DNA of 5,844 bases, from contig CALGFL010000528.1 in assembly GCA_937881145.1 (NCBI GenBank), positions 1-5,844 of the forward strand, written 5' to 3'. The notes beneath the pieces were generated by a model. That model was not told the origin of the DNA and searched no databases. It saw nothing but the letters and a program-made list of their open reading frames with translations. Source of the DNA: an uncultured Bordetella sp. Its GTDB lineage: Bacteria; Pseudomonadota; Gammaproteobacteria; Burkholderiales; Burkholderiaceae_B. Below are positions 1 to 5,844 of this stretch, piece after piece. The translations under genes were made by a program, and so were the position numbers. Every line of letters begins with the position of its first letter. The first letter of the stretch is position 1.

Positions 1-10
1 CTTCCGATCT
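1..10. other. probable sequencing-adapter remnant at left contig end
   Basis: The first ten bases, CTTCCGATCT, are identical to the 3' end of the standard Illumina adapter (ending GCTCTTCCGATCT). Read in the uvrA frame they encode Ser-Asp before Leu-Leu, where E. coli UvrA has Leu-Arg before Leu-Leu. The reading frame continues because the adapter's last two bases happen to complete a CTG codon. A chance match is possible, but being flush with the window end and losing family agreement exactly there favour an untrimmed adapter. Confidence 0.7.
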
Positions 11-2339
11 GCTGTACGTGAAACTGGGCACGCAGTACTGCCCCGACGACCACGTGCCGGTCGAGCCGCAGACGGCCGACCAGATCGTGGCGCGCCTGCT
101 GCGCGAGCACAAGGGCGTGCACATCGGCCTGCTCGCACCGCTGGTCACGGCGCGCAAGGGCTATTACACCGACCTGGCCAAGTGGGCCGGGTCCAAGGGC
201 CACACGCATCTGCGCGTCGACGGCGAATTCATTCCCGTCTCGCCCTGGCCGCGCCTGGACCGCTACAAAGAGCACACCATCGAGCTGCCCGTGGCCGACG
301 TGGTGGTGGACCCGGCCAACGAGGCCGAGCTGCGCGCCGCCGTCAAGAGCGCCCTGGAGAACGGCCAGGGGGTGATGTCGGTGGTGTGGCCGGTGGACAC
401 GCTGCAGCGGTCGCTGGCCTGCGAGTTGCAGCAGACGCACTTCTCCACCAAGCGCGCCTGCCCCACCTGCGGCAAGAGTTTCCCCGAGCCCGATCCGCGC
501 CTCTTCTCGTACAACTCCAAGCACGGCTGGTGCGCGGCCTGCTTCGGCACCGGCCTGCAGCTGCAGGGCTTCGACGAGGAACAGACCGGCGAAGAGACCG
601 CCTGGAACGCCTGGTACGAAGGCGAGGCCAAGACCTGCAATACCTGCCACGGCCTGCGCCTGAACCCCACCGCACTGGCCGTCAAGTGGCGCGACCGCTC
701 CATCGCCGAACTGACGTCGTTGCCGGTAAGCGATGCGCACACCTTCTTCACGGGCCTGGTGACGCGCGGCCGCGAAGGCGAAATCGCGCGCGACATCCTG
801 GCCGAGATTCGCGGCCGCCTGATCTTCATGCAGGAAGTGGGCCTGGGCTACCTGGCGCTGGACCGCGCCGCGCCCACGCTGTCCGGCGGCGAGGCGCAGC
901 GCATCCGCCTGGCCGCGCAACTGGGCTCCAATCTGCAAGGCGTCTGCTACGTGCTGGACGAACCCACCATCGGCCTGCATCCGCGCGACAACCGCATCCT
1001 GCTCGACGCCCTGGGCCGCCTGGAAGGCAACGGCAATACCCTGGTCGTGGTCGAGCACGACGACGACACCATACGCCGCGCCTCGCACCTCATCGACATC
1101 GGCCCCGGCGCCGGCGTGCGCGGCGGCCGCGTCGTGGCGCAGGGCACGGCGCAAGACCTGATGGACGCGCCCGAATCGATCACCGGCCGCTATCTGGCCC
1201 ATCCCTTGCAGCACCCGCTCAACGGCCGCCGCGCCGTCGAGAAAGACACGCCCATGATCCAGGTGCGCGGCGCGCGCCTGCACAATCTGCGCGGCGTGGA
1301 TGCCGGCATTCCCGTGGGCCGCCTCACCGTGGTCACCGGGGTATCGGGCTCGGGCAAGTCGACGCTGGCGCGCGAAGTCCTGCTCGACAATCTCACCCAT
1401 GCCGTTGCGCAAAAGAATGGGGCTCCCAAACCCCGCGAGGGGGAGCGCCCGGCGGCAGGCAAGGCGCCGGCCTGGAGCGGCTGCGAACGCATCGAAGGCT
1501 GGGAGCTGCTCGACCGCGTGCTCGAAGTCGACCAGACCCCCATCGGCAAGACGCCGCGCTCCTGCCCGGCCACCTACGTCGGCTTCTGGGACGACGTGCG
1601 CAAGCTCTATGCCGATGCCCGCGAAGCCCGCATGCGCGGCTGGACCGCGGCGCGCTTCTCCTTCAATACCGGCGAAGGCCGCTGTCCCGTGTGCGAAGGC
1701 CAGGGCATGCGCACCATCGAGATGAGCTTCCTGCCCGACGTGAAAGTGCCCTGCGACGGCTGCAACGGCGCACGCTTCAACAGCGACACGCTCGGCGTGC
1801 AATTGCGCGAGAAGAGCGCGGGCGACGTGCTCGGCATGGAGGTGGACGACGCCATCGACTACTTCTCGGCGCATCCCAGGATCCAGCGCCCCCTGCAACT
1901 GATGCAGGACGTGGGCCTGGGCTATCTCACACTGGGGCAGCCCTCGCCCACGCTCTCCGGCGGCGAGGCGCAGCGCATCAAGCTGGTCACCGAGCTGGCC
2001 AAGGCCCGCATGACCGAAGGCGTCTTCAAGACCGGTCGCGCCTCGCGCACGCCGCACACGCTCTATGTGCTGGACGAACCCACCGTGGGCCTGTCCATGG
2101 CCGACGTGGAAAAACTCATCCACGTGCTGCACCGGCTGGTGGACGCGGGCAACACGGTGGTCGTCATCGAGCATAATCTGGACGTCATCGCCGAAGCCGA
2201 CTGGCTCATCGACATGGGCCCCGAAGGCGGCGACGGCGGTGGGCGCCTGGTAGCGCAGGGCGCGCCGGAAATCGTGATGAAGGCCAGGAACTCGCATACG
2301 GGCCAGATATTGCGGGAGTTCCTGGCGGGAGCGCGTTGA
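1..2339 (+). CDS. uvrA: UvrA-type excinuclease ABC subunit A paralog (5' truncated)
   Basis: C-terminal ~775 residues of a UvrA-family ABC ATPase, the damage-recognition subunit of nucleotide excision repair. The frame is open from the left edge, so the true start and the first Walker A lie outside; an internal GTG at 18 is not a credible start. Numbering from that GTG: a region aligning with the UvrB-binding domain (about 10-100), zinc motif C148/C151/C172/C175, CxxC at 207/210, ABC signature SGGE at 289-292, Walker B D314-E315, switch H347, second Walker A GVSGSGKS at 441-448, zinc motif C556/C559/C579/C582, second SGGE at 647-650, Walker B D686-E687 and H719. Oddities: the C175-C207 segment has 31 residues against roughly 125 in E. 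coli, so the insertion domain is essentially absent; the post-Walker-B GLH is GLS in the second half; and there is a Pro/Gly/Ala-rich stretch at 462-488. These favour a paralog, possibly the second half of a long tandem UvrA, over the housekeeping copy. Family is near certain, subtype inferred. Confidence 0.93.
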   Translation, partial: SDLLYVKLGTQYCPDDHVPVEPQTADQIVARLLREHKGVHIGLLAPLVTARKGYYTDLAKWAGSKGHTHLRVDGEFIPVSPWPRLDRYKEHTIELPVADVVVDPANEAELRAAVKSALENGQGVMSVVWPVDTLQRSLACELQQTHFSTKRACPTCGKSFPEPDPRLFSYNSKHGWCAACFGTGLQLQGFDEEQTGEETAWNAWYEGEAKTCNTCHGLRLNPTALAVKWRDRSIAELTSLPVSDAHTFFTGLVTRGREGEIARDILAEIRGRLIFMQEVGLGYLALDRAAPTLSGGEAQRIRLAAQLGSNLQGVCYVLDEPTIGLHPRDNRILLDALGRLEGNGNTLVVVEHDDDTIRRASHLIDIGPGAGVRGGRVVAQGTAQDLMDAPESITGRYLAHPLQHPLNGRRAVEKDTPMIQVRGARLHNLRGVDAGIPVGRLTVVTGVSGSGKSTLAREVLLDNLTHAVAQKNGAPKPREGERPAAGKAPAWSGCERIEGWELLDRVLEVDQTPIGKTPRSCPATYVGFWDDVRKLYADAREARMRGWTAARFSFNTGEGRCPVCEGQGMRTIEMSFLPDVKVPCDGCNGARFNSDTLGVQLREKSAGDVLGMEVDDAIDYFSAHPRIQRPLQLMQDVGLGYLTLGQPSPTLSGGEAQRIKLVTELAKARMTEGVFKTGRASRTPHTLYVLDEPTVGLSMADVEKLIHVLHRLVDAGNTVVVIEHNLDVIAEADWLIDMGPEGGDGGGRLVAQGAPEIVMKARNSHTGQILREFLAGAR
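1421..1447 (+). repeat. GC-rich inverted repeat inside the uvrA paralog
   Basis: GCTC (1422-1425) pairs with GAGC (1443-1446), and an inner CCCC (1431-1434) pairs with GGGG (1439-1442) around a GCGA loop; CCAAA (1426-1430) is an internal bulge. It lies in the low-complexity part of the protein (about residues 462-488), where the spacing after the second Walker A is some 15 residues longer than in E. coli UvrA. It may be a small palindromic element tolerated in frame, or simply GC-rich linker coding. Confidence 0.4.
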
Positions 2340-2343
2340 GGAG
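2338..2343 (+). promoter_or_regulatory. ribosome-binding site of the AraC gene, overlapping the uvrA stop
   Basis: GAGGAG begins on the second base of the uvrA TGA stop and lies 8 nt before the ATG at 2352. It is a strong Shine-Dalgarno match, supports that ATG as the start and suggests translational coupling with the uvrA paralog. No promoter or terminator fits in the 12-bp gap. Confidence 0.75.
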
Positions 2344-2351
2344 CCCATTGC

Positions 2352-3164
2352 ATGCGCGGCAATCAGTTCACCCTCTTGCACAGCCGCATTCGCGGCGTCG
2401 AAGCGGTCGAGGCAGATACGGCCTTCGCCTTCGGCCGGCATACGCATGAGCAGTTCGGCGTGGGCCTGATCCACCGCGGCGCGCAGAAATCGGCCAGCGG
2501 CCGCGGGCCGGTCGAAGCGGGTCCGGGCGACCTCATCACCGTCAACCCTGGCGAAGTGCACGACGGCGCCCCTATCGGCGACCAGGGCCGCGGCTGGCGC
2601 ATGCTCTATCTCGACCCGGCCATCATCGCCTCGGCCATCGCAGACATCTCCGAAGGACGGATCGGCGTCGCCATCGAGTTCAGTCACCCCGCGATCCGCG
2701 ACGCGCGCCTGGCGGCCCTGTTCGGGCGCCTGTTCCGGGTCATGACGCAAGCCCCGGCGCCGGCCCGGCCCGATCTGGCGGTGGACGAATCGCTGCTGCA
2801 GGTCCTGGGCGCGTTGCTTCAACCCAGCCCCGGCCGGCAAGCCGCGGTGCCCGGCGGCATCGCGGCGGCCTTGGCCATGATCGACGACTGCCCTGTCCAG
2901 GCCTTGTCGCTGTCCGACCTGGCGCGCTGCGCAGGGCTCAGCCGCTACCAGTTCCTGCGCAGCTTCGCCCGCACCACGGGCCTGACCCCGCACGCCTATA
3001 TCATGCAGCGCCGCCTGCATCGCGCACGCGGACTGATCGGCAAGGGATCCGCGCTGTCGGATGCCGCCCTGGAATGCGGTTTCGCGGACCAAAGCCACAT
3101 GACGCGGCTTTTCGTGCGCAGTTTCGGCATGGCGCCCGGCGCCTACGCCAAGGCCGTGGCTTAG
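2352..3164 (+). CDS. AraC-family transcriptional regulator with cupin-type sensor domain
   Basis: Cytoplasmic DNA-binding regulator of 270 residues, a normal AraC-family length. The N-terminal half is a cupin-like effector domain: RHTHEQF (H30, H32) and GPGDLITVNPGEVHDG (about 57-72, with H70) are the usual strand motifs, and GWRMLYLDP follows. The C-terminal ~100 residues form the double helix-turn-helix: first HTH about 187-207 (SDLARCAGLSRYQFLRSFAR), second about 235-257 (SDAALECGFADQSHMTRLF), closing with FGMAPGAY in the place of the family's usual FG-x-TP-x-x-Y. The ATG is supported by GAGGAG 8 nt upstream. The gene sits 12 bp after the uvrA paralog and 91 bp before a LysE-type exporter on the same strand. 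Such pairs are common in proteobacteria, so it probably controls that exporter in response to an amino acid or related metabolite. The effector cannot be told from sequence. Confidence 0.92.
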   Translation: MRGNQFTLLHSRIRGVEAVEADTAFAFGRHTHEQFGVGLIHRGAQKSASGRGPVEAGPGDLITVNPGEVHDGAPIGDQGRGWRMLYLDPAIIASAIADISEGRIGVAIEFSHPAIRDARLAALFGRLFRVMTQAPAPARPDLAVDESLLQVLGALLQPSPGRQAAVPGGIAAALAMIDDCPVQALSLSDLARCAGLSRYQFLRSFARTTGLTPHAYIMQRRLHRARGLIGKGSALSDAALECGFADQSHMTRLFVRSFGMAPGAYAKAVA

Positions 3165-3255
3165 GACCTGACCGCCACCAGGCCTGCAATTTCGTTCAAG
3201 ACGCGGCCGCGGCCAGGCCGGATGATGCAAGCTCCCTTGCCGGAGCCGAGCCGCC
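3165..3255 (+). promoter_or_regulatory. AraC-LysE intergenic region with candidate operator half-sites
   Basis: A 91-bp gap holding three similar hexamers: TGCAAT at 3185, TTCAAG at 3195 and TGCAAG at 3226. Their starts are 10 and 31 bp apart, close to whole helical turns, which is how AraC-type proteins with two HTH motifs often contact DNA. The combined core is TGCAATTTCGTTCAAGAC (3185-3202). Palindromes CAGGCCTG (3179-3186) and GGCCGCGGCC (3205-3214) are also present but have no T-run. No convincing -35/-10 pair is visible. A site for the upstream AraC regulator controlling the exporter is inferred. Confidence 0.35.
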
Positions 3256-3864
3256 ATGAGCCTTCAATTCCTGATCACGTCCCTGATCGTCGTCATCGCG
3301 CCGGGCGCGGGCGTCCTCATAACCCTGGCGGCGGGCCTGGCCCACGGCAGGCGCGCGTCCCTCGTCGCGGCCTTCGGCTGCACCCTGGGCATCCTGCCCC
3401 ACATGCTGGCGGCGATCACCGGGCTGGCCGCGCTGCTGCACGCCAGCAGCATCGCCTTCCAGACGCTCAAATACGTCGGTGCCGCCTATCTGCTGTACAT
3501 GGCATGGATGGCATTGAAGGACCAGGGCGCGCTGCACGTGCACGCCGACGCCGCGCCCCGCTCGGCGTGGGAGATCATCCGGCACGCCGTGCTGGTAAAC
3601 GCGTTCAACCCCAAGCTTTCGATCTTCTTCCTGGCTTTTCTGCCGCAGTTCATCGGCGCGGATGCCGCCGATCCCACGGTCGTGATGCTCGAGCAATCCG
3701 CCGTCTTCATGGCCATGACTTTAGGCGTATTCGCGATCTACGGCGTGTGCGCCGCGACGTTGCGCGATCGGGTGCTGTCGCGGCCCGCCGTCTTGAAGTG
3801 GATGCGCGGCGGTTTCGCCGCGGTCTTTCTGGGACTGGGCCTCAAGCTCGCAAGCGGAAACTGA
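3256..3864 (+). CDS. LysE/RhtB-family amino-acid exporter
   Basis: Inner-membrane exporter of 202 residues, typical for the LysE/RhtB family, which exports amino acids or derivatives using the ion gradient. About six hydrophobic segments are visible: roughly 5-28, 36-61, 68-87, 107-133, 140-166 and 177-198. Family hallmarks are the N-terminal IAPGAGVLITLAAGLAHGR (the common PGP is PGA here, residues 16-18), a glycine-rich second segment (AAFGCTLGILPHM), and the central NAFNPKLSIFFLAFLPQF with N118-P119-K120 and P130-Q131-F132. GGAG at 3242-3245, 10 nt before the ATG, supports this start. Codon 3721-3723 is TTA, rare in such GC-rich DNA. The adjacent AraC-type regulator probably controls it. 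The substrate cannot be assigned: lysine/arginine, threonine/homoserine and other compounds are all possible in this family. Confidence 0.92.
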   Translation: MSLQFLITSLIVVIAPGAGVLITLAAGLAHGRRASLVAAFGCTLGILPHMLAAITGLAALLHASSIAFQTLKYVGAAYLLYMAWMALKDQGALHVHADAAPRSAWEIIRHAVLVNAFNPKLSIFFLAFLPQFIGADAADPTVVMLEQSAVFMAMTLGVFAIYGVCAATLRDRVLSRPAVLKWMRGGFAAVFLGLGLKLASGN

Positions 3865-3890
3865 TCCTAAGTTTCGGATAAGTTTTCTTC
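3857..3890 (+). repeat. AT-rich direct and inverted repeats after the LysE gene
   Basis: GAAACT (3857-3862, overlapping the LysE stop) is the inverted partner of AGTTTC (3870-3875), with a 7-nt loop. TAAGTTTC (3868-3875) is repeated as TAAGTTTT (3879-3886) with starts 11 bp apart, about one helical turn. The stretch runs on into TTTTCTTC. It is clearly more AT-rich than its surroundings. It could be a tandem binding site for the efflux operon's regulator or part of its promoter; the stem is too weak for a good intrinsic terminator. Confidence 0.35.
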
Positions 3891-3906
3891 ATTACGCTGT
3901 GCCATT

Positions 3907-3938
3907 GCCGGGATCGAACGACAGATATTCGACCCGGC
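3907..3938 (+). promoter_or_regulatory. imperfect hairpin in the leader of the efflux operon
   Basis: GCCGGGATCGAA (3907-3918) pairs with TTCGACCCGGC (3928-3938): 11 base pairs with one bulged A and a 9-nt loop, extendable by a T-A pair (3906/3939). It lies between the LysE gene and the outer-membrane-factor gene, 16 nt before that gene's Shine-Dalgarno. No T-run follows, so it is a poor intrinsic terminator. It may be a dyad operator for a dimeric regulator, or an RNA structure affecting translation or stability of the efflux mRNA. Confidence 0.5.
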
Positions 3939-3954
3939 AGCCCTTGCATGACGC

Positions 3955-3959
3955 AGGAA
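3955..3959 (+). promoter_or_regulatory. ribosome-binding site deciding the start of the outer-membrane factor
   Basis: AGGAA ends 9 nt before the ATG at 3969. The in-frame upstream ATG at 3948 has only a weak GGCAG before it and would add seven mostly polar residues ahead of the signal peptide. The site therefore favours 3969. Confidence 0.65.
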
Positions 3960-3968
3960 CAGCACAAT

Positions 3969-5333
3969 ATGACGAGATTTCTATCCGGAGCGGGACTACT
4001 AGCCAGCGTTTTGGCTATCGGTGGATGCGCGACCTACCACCCGCTGCCACTTGCCAAAGAGGCCCATCTGGCAGACCGCATTGGCCAGATCAGGCACACA
4101 TTGCCCGCACCTGCATCCGACGGGCAGGATCGACACATCGATGTCGGCAAGCCGTTGGACGCCGATCAGATCGGCCTGCTGGCGGTGCTCAACGATCCCG
4201 GGCTTCAAGCCGAACGCGGCGAGCTCGATCTCGCGCAGGCCGATTTGATCCAAAGCGCGCTGCTGCCCAACCCATCGGTCGGCCTCGGCTATGCCGCCCT
4301 GCTCGGCGGTCCCGGCACGGTAGGCGCGTACACCGCATCGCTGAGCCAGGACGTTGCCTCGCTGGTAACGTACCGCAGCCGACTGGCAGCAGCTCACGCG
4401 CACCACGAACAGATCGATGCGGATCTGCTCTGGAAGGAGTGGCAGGTCGCGCAGAAGGCCCGCCTGCTGGCCGTCGATCTCTATTGGGAGGGGCGCGAGA
4501 TCGCCGACAGCGAGACCGAGCATGCCTCGGTATCGGAAGCCGCCGCGCACTTGCAGCGCGCCGTAGACAACGGCAGCGTGAGTCTGTCGGCACTGGGGCC
4601 GATGTTGGCATCCAAGGCCTCGCTCGAACAATCGATCGCTACGCTGCGCCTGGCGCAACTCAAAAACTGGCACGATCTGGACGCGCTGCTGGACTTGCGG
4701 CCCGACGTGCGCTTCGCGCTTGCCAAGCCCCAGGCGCCCGCCGTGCCGGCCCGGCTCGACGCGCTCATCCTCAGCATGCCACGCCGGCGCCCCGACCTGA
4801 TCGCGCTGCGGCTGGGTTACCGCTCGGCCGACGAGAACCTGCGTGCGGCGATTCTTGGACAGTTCCCGGCATTCGTGCTGGGTGGATCATGGAACTCGGA
4901 CACATCCGCCGTTCGCTCCGGCGGCCCAACCGCGACCTTCGATCTGCCGATCTTCAACCGCAATCAAGGCCAGATCGCGCAGACACAGGCCACCAGACTG
5001 CTGCTGCATGAGCAGTACCAAAACCGGCTGGATGCTGCCGCCGCCAGTGTCCTGGCCCTTCAGGCACGCGACCGGTACCTCGCCTCGACCCTGCCGGATA
5101 CCCGGAGGATGGCCGCCGCGGCTGCGTCGCAAGCGGCGTCGGCCCGACAGGCCTACACGCATGACAACCTCGATCAACGCACCTTGATCGATTATGAAAA
5201 CACCGCGCTGCAGCGGCGCATCGAGGTTTTCGACCTTGAGCGCGGGCTCGACGAAACGCGCATCGCACTTGCCTTGGAACTGGGCCTGGGGTTGCCGCAA
5301 ACCCGCCTGGCTCCGCTCGACACCAAGAGGTAG
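3969..5333 (+). CDS. TolC/NodT-family outer-membrane efflux lipoprotein
   Basis: Outer-membrane channel subunit of a tripartite efflux pump, 454 residues from the ATG at 3969, matching the usual 450-490 of CusC/OprM-type proteins. The N-terminus is a lipoprotein signal: Thr-Arg, a hydrophobic run, then lipobox LAIGGC with C20 as the lipidated residue and Ala at +2, compatible with outer-membrane sorting. Two OEP repeats follow. The second contains the hallmarks PRRRPDLIAL (about 271-280), SADENLRAAILGQFPAF, and FDLPIFNRNQGQIA (about 324-337). Long Ala/Leu/Gln-rich stretches fit the periplasmic helical barrel. The adaptor gene begins 2 bp after the stop, so the two are one operon; OMF-first order recalls metal-efflux (CzcCBA/CusCFBA-like) operons, but the substrate is not determinable. 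Three CTA leucine codons (L5, L10, L11) and an AGA cluster in the signal peptide, unlike the CTG-dominated upstream genes. Confidence 0.92.
   Translation: MTRFLSGAGLLASVLAIGGCATYHPLPLAKEAHLADRIGQIRHTLPAPASDGQDRHIDVGKPLDADQIGLLAVLNDPGLQAERGELDLAQADLIQSALLPNPSVGLGYAALLGGPGTVGAYTASLSQDVASLVTYRSRLAAAHAHHEQIDADLLWKEWQVAQKARLLAVDLYWEGREIADSETEHASVSEAAAHLQRAVDNGSVSLSALGPMLASKASLEQSIATLRLAQLKNWHDLDALLDLRPDVRFALAKPQAPAVPARLDALILSMPRRRPDLIALRLGYRSADENLRAAILGQFPAFVLGGSWNSDTSAVRSGGPTATFDLPIFNRNQGQIAQTQATRLLLHEQYQNRLDAAAASVLALQARDRYLASTLPDTRRMAAAAASQAASARQAYTHDNLDQRTLIDYENTALQRRIEVFDLERGLDETRIALALELGLGLPQTRLAPLDTKR
5326..5330 (+). promoter_or_regulatory. ribosome-binding site of the adaptor gene inside the OMF 3' end
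   Basis: AGAGG sits in the last codons of the outer-membrane-factor gene, directly before its TAG stop and 5 nt before the adaptor ATG at 5336. This is the arrangement expected for translational coupling of two subunits of one complex. Confidence 0.6.
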
Positions 5334-5335
5334 AC

Positions 5336-5827
5336 ATGACACATCGATGGATCTTCAGCGCGATCCTGCTCGCCGCCTGGTCGAGCCATGCGCTGGCCGC
5401 CCAGCCCGACGCCAGCCCGCCCAGCGTGCTGGTCACGCTCACCCCCCTGCGCCAAGGCAGCCTGGCACATACACTGCTAGCATATGGCACCGTGCAGGCG
5501 CCACCGTCGGCACGGCAAATGATAATGGCCCCGGCCGCGGAAACGGTGGGTCCCGTATACGTGCATGAAGGCGATGAAGTCGCCAAAGGCGCGCCACTGC
5601 TGCAACTCGTGCCGAACCCGCAGACAGCCGCGGCCTATGCACAGGCCCGATCGGCGCTACGCGTTGCCGAGCAGCTCGCGGCACGCACGCGGCAAATGCA
5701 GGCTCAGCACCTGGCAACCGCGCAGCAACTCGCGGATGCGCAGAAATCGGCTCTCGATGCACGAGCCGAACTGGCGGCGCTAAAAGCTCGGGGCGCCGGC
5801 GGACCCGAGAAGATCGACCAAAATTGA
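5336..5827 (+). CDS. RND-type periplasmic adaptor (membrane fusion protein), incomplete
   Basis: N-terminal part of a HlyD/AcrA-type adaptor that bridges an inner-membrane RND pump and the outer-membrane channel encoded just upstream. The 163 residues comprise a Sec signal peptide (about 1-22, ending SHALAAQ), a beta strand region, the first lipoyl half (about 62-93, VHEGDEVAKGAPLLQL), and an Ala/Gln/Leu-rich helical hairpin (about 97-152, including LATAQQLADAQ). The frame then ends at TGA (5825-5827) just after GAGGPEKIDQN, where adaptors normally enter the second lipoyl half, so the beta-barrel and membrane-proximal domains are missing (family usually 350-400 residues). In the +1 frame ATT at 5823 starts I-E-S-P-T-A, like the I-x-A/S-P motif of the second lipoyl half; in the original frame I-A-D-R-L follows the stop. 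Either a real nonsense/frameshift or a contig-end error is likely. Family is secure, integrity is not. Confidence 0.85.
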   Translation: MTHRWIFSAILLAAWSSHALAAQPDASPPSVLVTLTPLRQGSLAHTLLAYGTVQAPPSARQMIMAPAAETVGPVYVHEGDEVAKGAPLLQLVPNPQTAAAYAQARSALRVAEQLAARTRQMQAQHLATAQQLADAQKSALDARAELAALKARGAGGPEKIDQN

Positions 5828-5844
5828 ATCGCCGACCGCCTGAC

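Noticed and set aside
182..2176. A 664-codon open frame overlapping the uvrA gene in another + frame
   Set aside because: Its product is Arg/Ala/Pro/His-rich with no family motifs, as expected from the off-frame reading of GC-rich coding DNA; the uvrA frame carries every conserved motif.
3205..3214. GGCCGCGGCC palindrome as an operator or attachment site
   Set aside because: Short self-complementary GC strings are frequent by chance in DNA of this composition, and there is no second copy or flanking repeat.
3907..3938. Intrinsic terminator for the LysE gene
   Set aside because: The stem is good, but it is followed by GCAGCCC, not a T-run.
3999..4673. A minus-strand open frame of 224 codons opposite the efflux gene
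   Set aside because: No ribosome-binding site or recognisable domain; it mirrors the codon bias of the + strand gene.
3899..5011. A 370-codon open frame overlapping the outer-membrane-factor gene
   Set aside because: The predicted protein is Arg-rich and low in complexity with no recognisable domain; the lipoprotein frame is clearly the coding one.
5811..5816. AGATCG as the start of adapter read-through at the right end
   Set aside because: Only six bases match the adapter's reverse complement; the next 28 bases do not continue it, so chance is more likely.
1..5844. CRISPR array, tRNA, rRNA, insertion sequence or phage gene
   Set aside because: No regularly spaced repeats, cloverleaf-like stretch, transposase motifs or terminal inverted repeats were seen; the window is filled by five ordinary-looking genes.

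Overview
This 5.8 kb window is GC-rich and gene-dense, with all genes on the + strand. It looks like chromosomal DNA of a betaproteobacterium. The base composition, codon use and protein flavour suggest Burkholderiales, probably a Bordetella/Achromobacter-like Alcaligenaceae, but this is an inference and no marker gene fixes the genus. The first ten bases equal the 3' end of a common Illumina adapter, and both end genes are incomplete, so the window is probably a whole short draft contig.

Layout: (1) 1-2339, the C-terminal ~775 residues of a UvrA-type excinuclease ATPase. It appears to be a paralog, because the segment between the first zinc motif and the next CxxC motif is about 100 residues shorter than in E. 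coli UvrA. (2) 2352-3164, an AraC-family regulator with a cupin-like sensor domain; its ribosome-binding site overlaps the uvrA stop codon. (3) 3256-3864, a LysE/RhtB-family exporter. With (2) it forms a typical regulator/exporter pair, separated by 91 bp that hold phased TGCAA/TTCAAG-like half-sites. (4) 3865-3968, a leader that is more AT-rich than its surroundings, with a direct repeat, a small inverted repeat and a strong imperfect hairpin. (5) 3969-5333, a TolC/NodT-type outer-membrane efflux lipoprotein. (6) 5336-5827, the N-terminal part of an RND-type periplasmic adaptor. It follows after 2 bp and ends at a stop codon well short of family length, 17 bases from the window edge.

How the genes fit together: the outer-membrane factor and adaptor are the first two genes of a tripartite efflux operon in the order OMF-adaptor-(pump), as in czcCBA/cusCFBA-like operons. 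The inner-membrane pump would lie beyond the right edge. The AraC/LysE pair is probably an independent amino-acid or metabolite efflux unit. Nothing seen ties the uvrA paralog functionally to either unit; only the tight 12-bp junction suggests that araC could be read from the uvrA transcript.

No clearly undescribed biological system can be claimed. The most useful points are the domain-reduced UvrA, the early end of the adaptor, the hairpin leader of the efflux operon and the adapter remnant at the left end.
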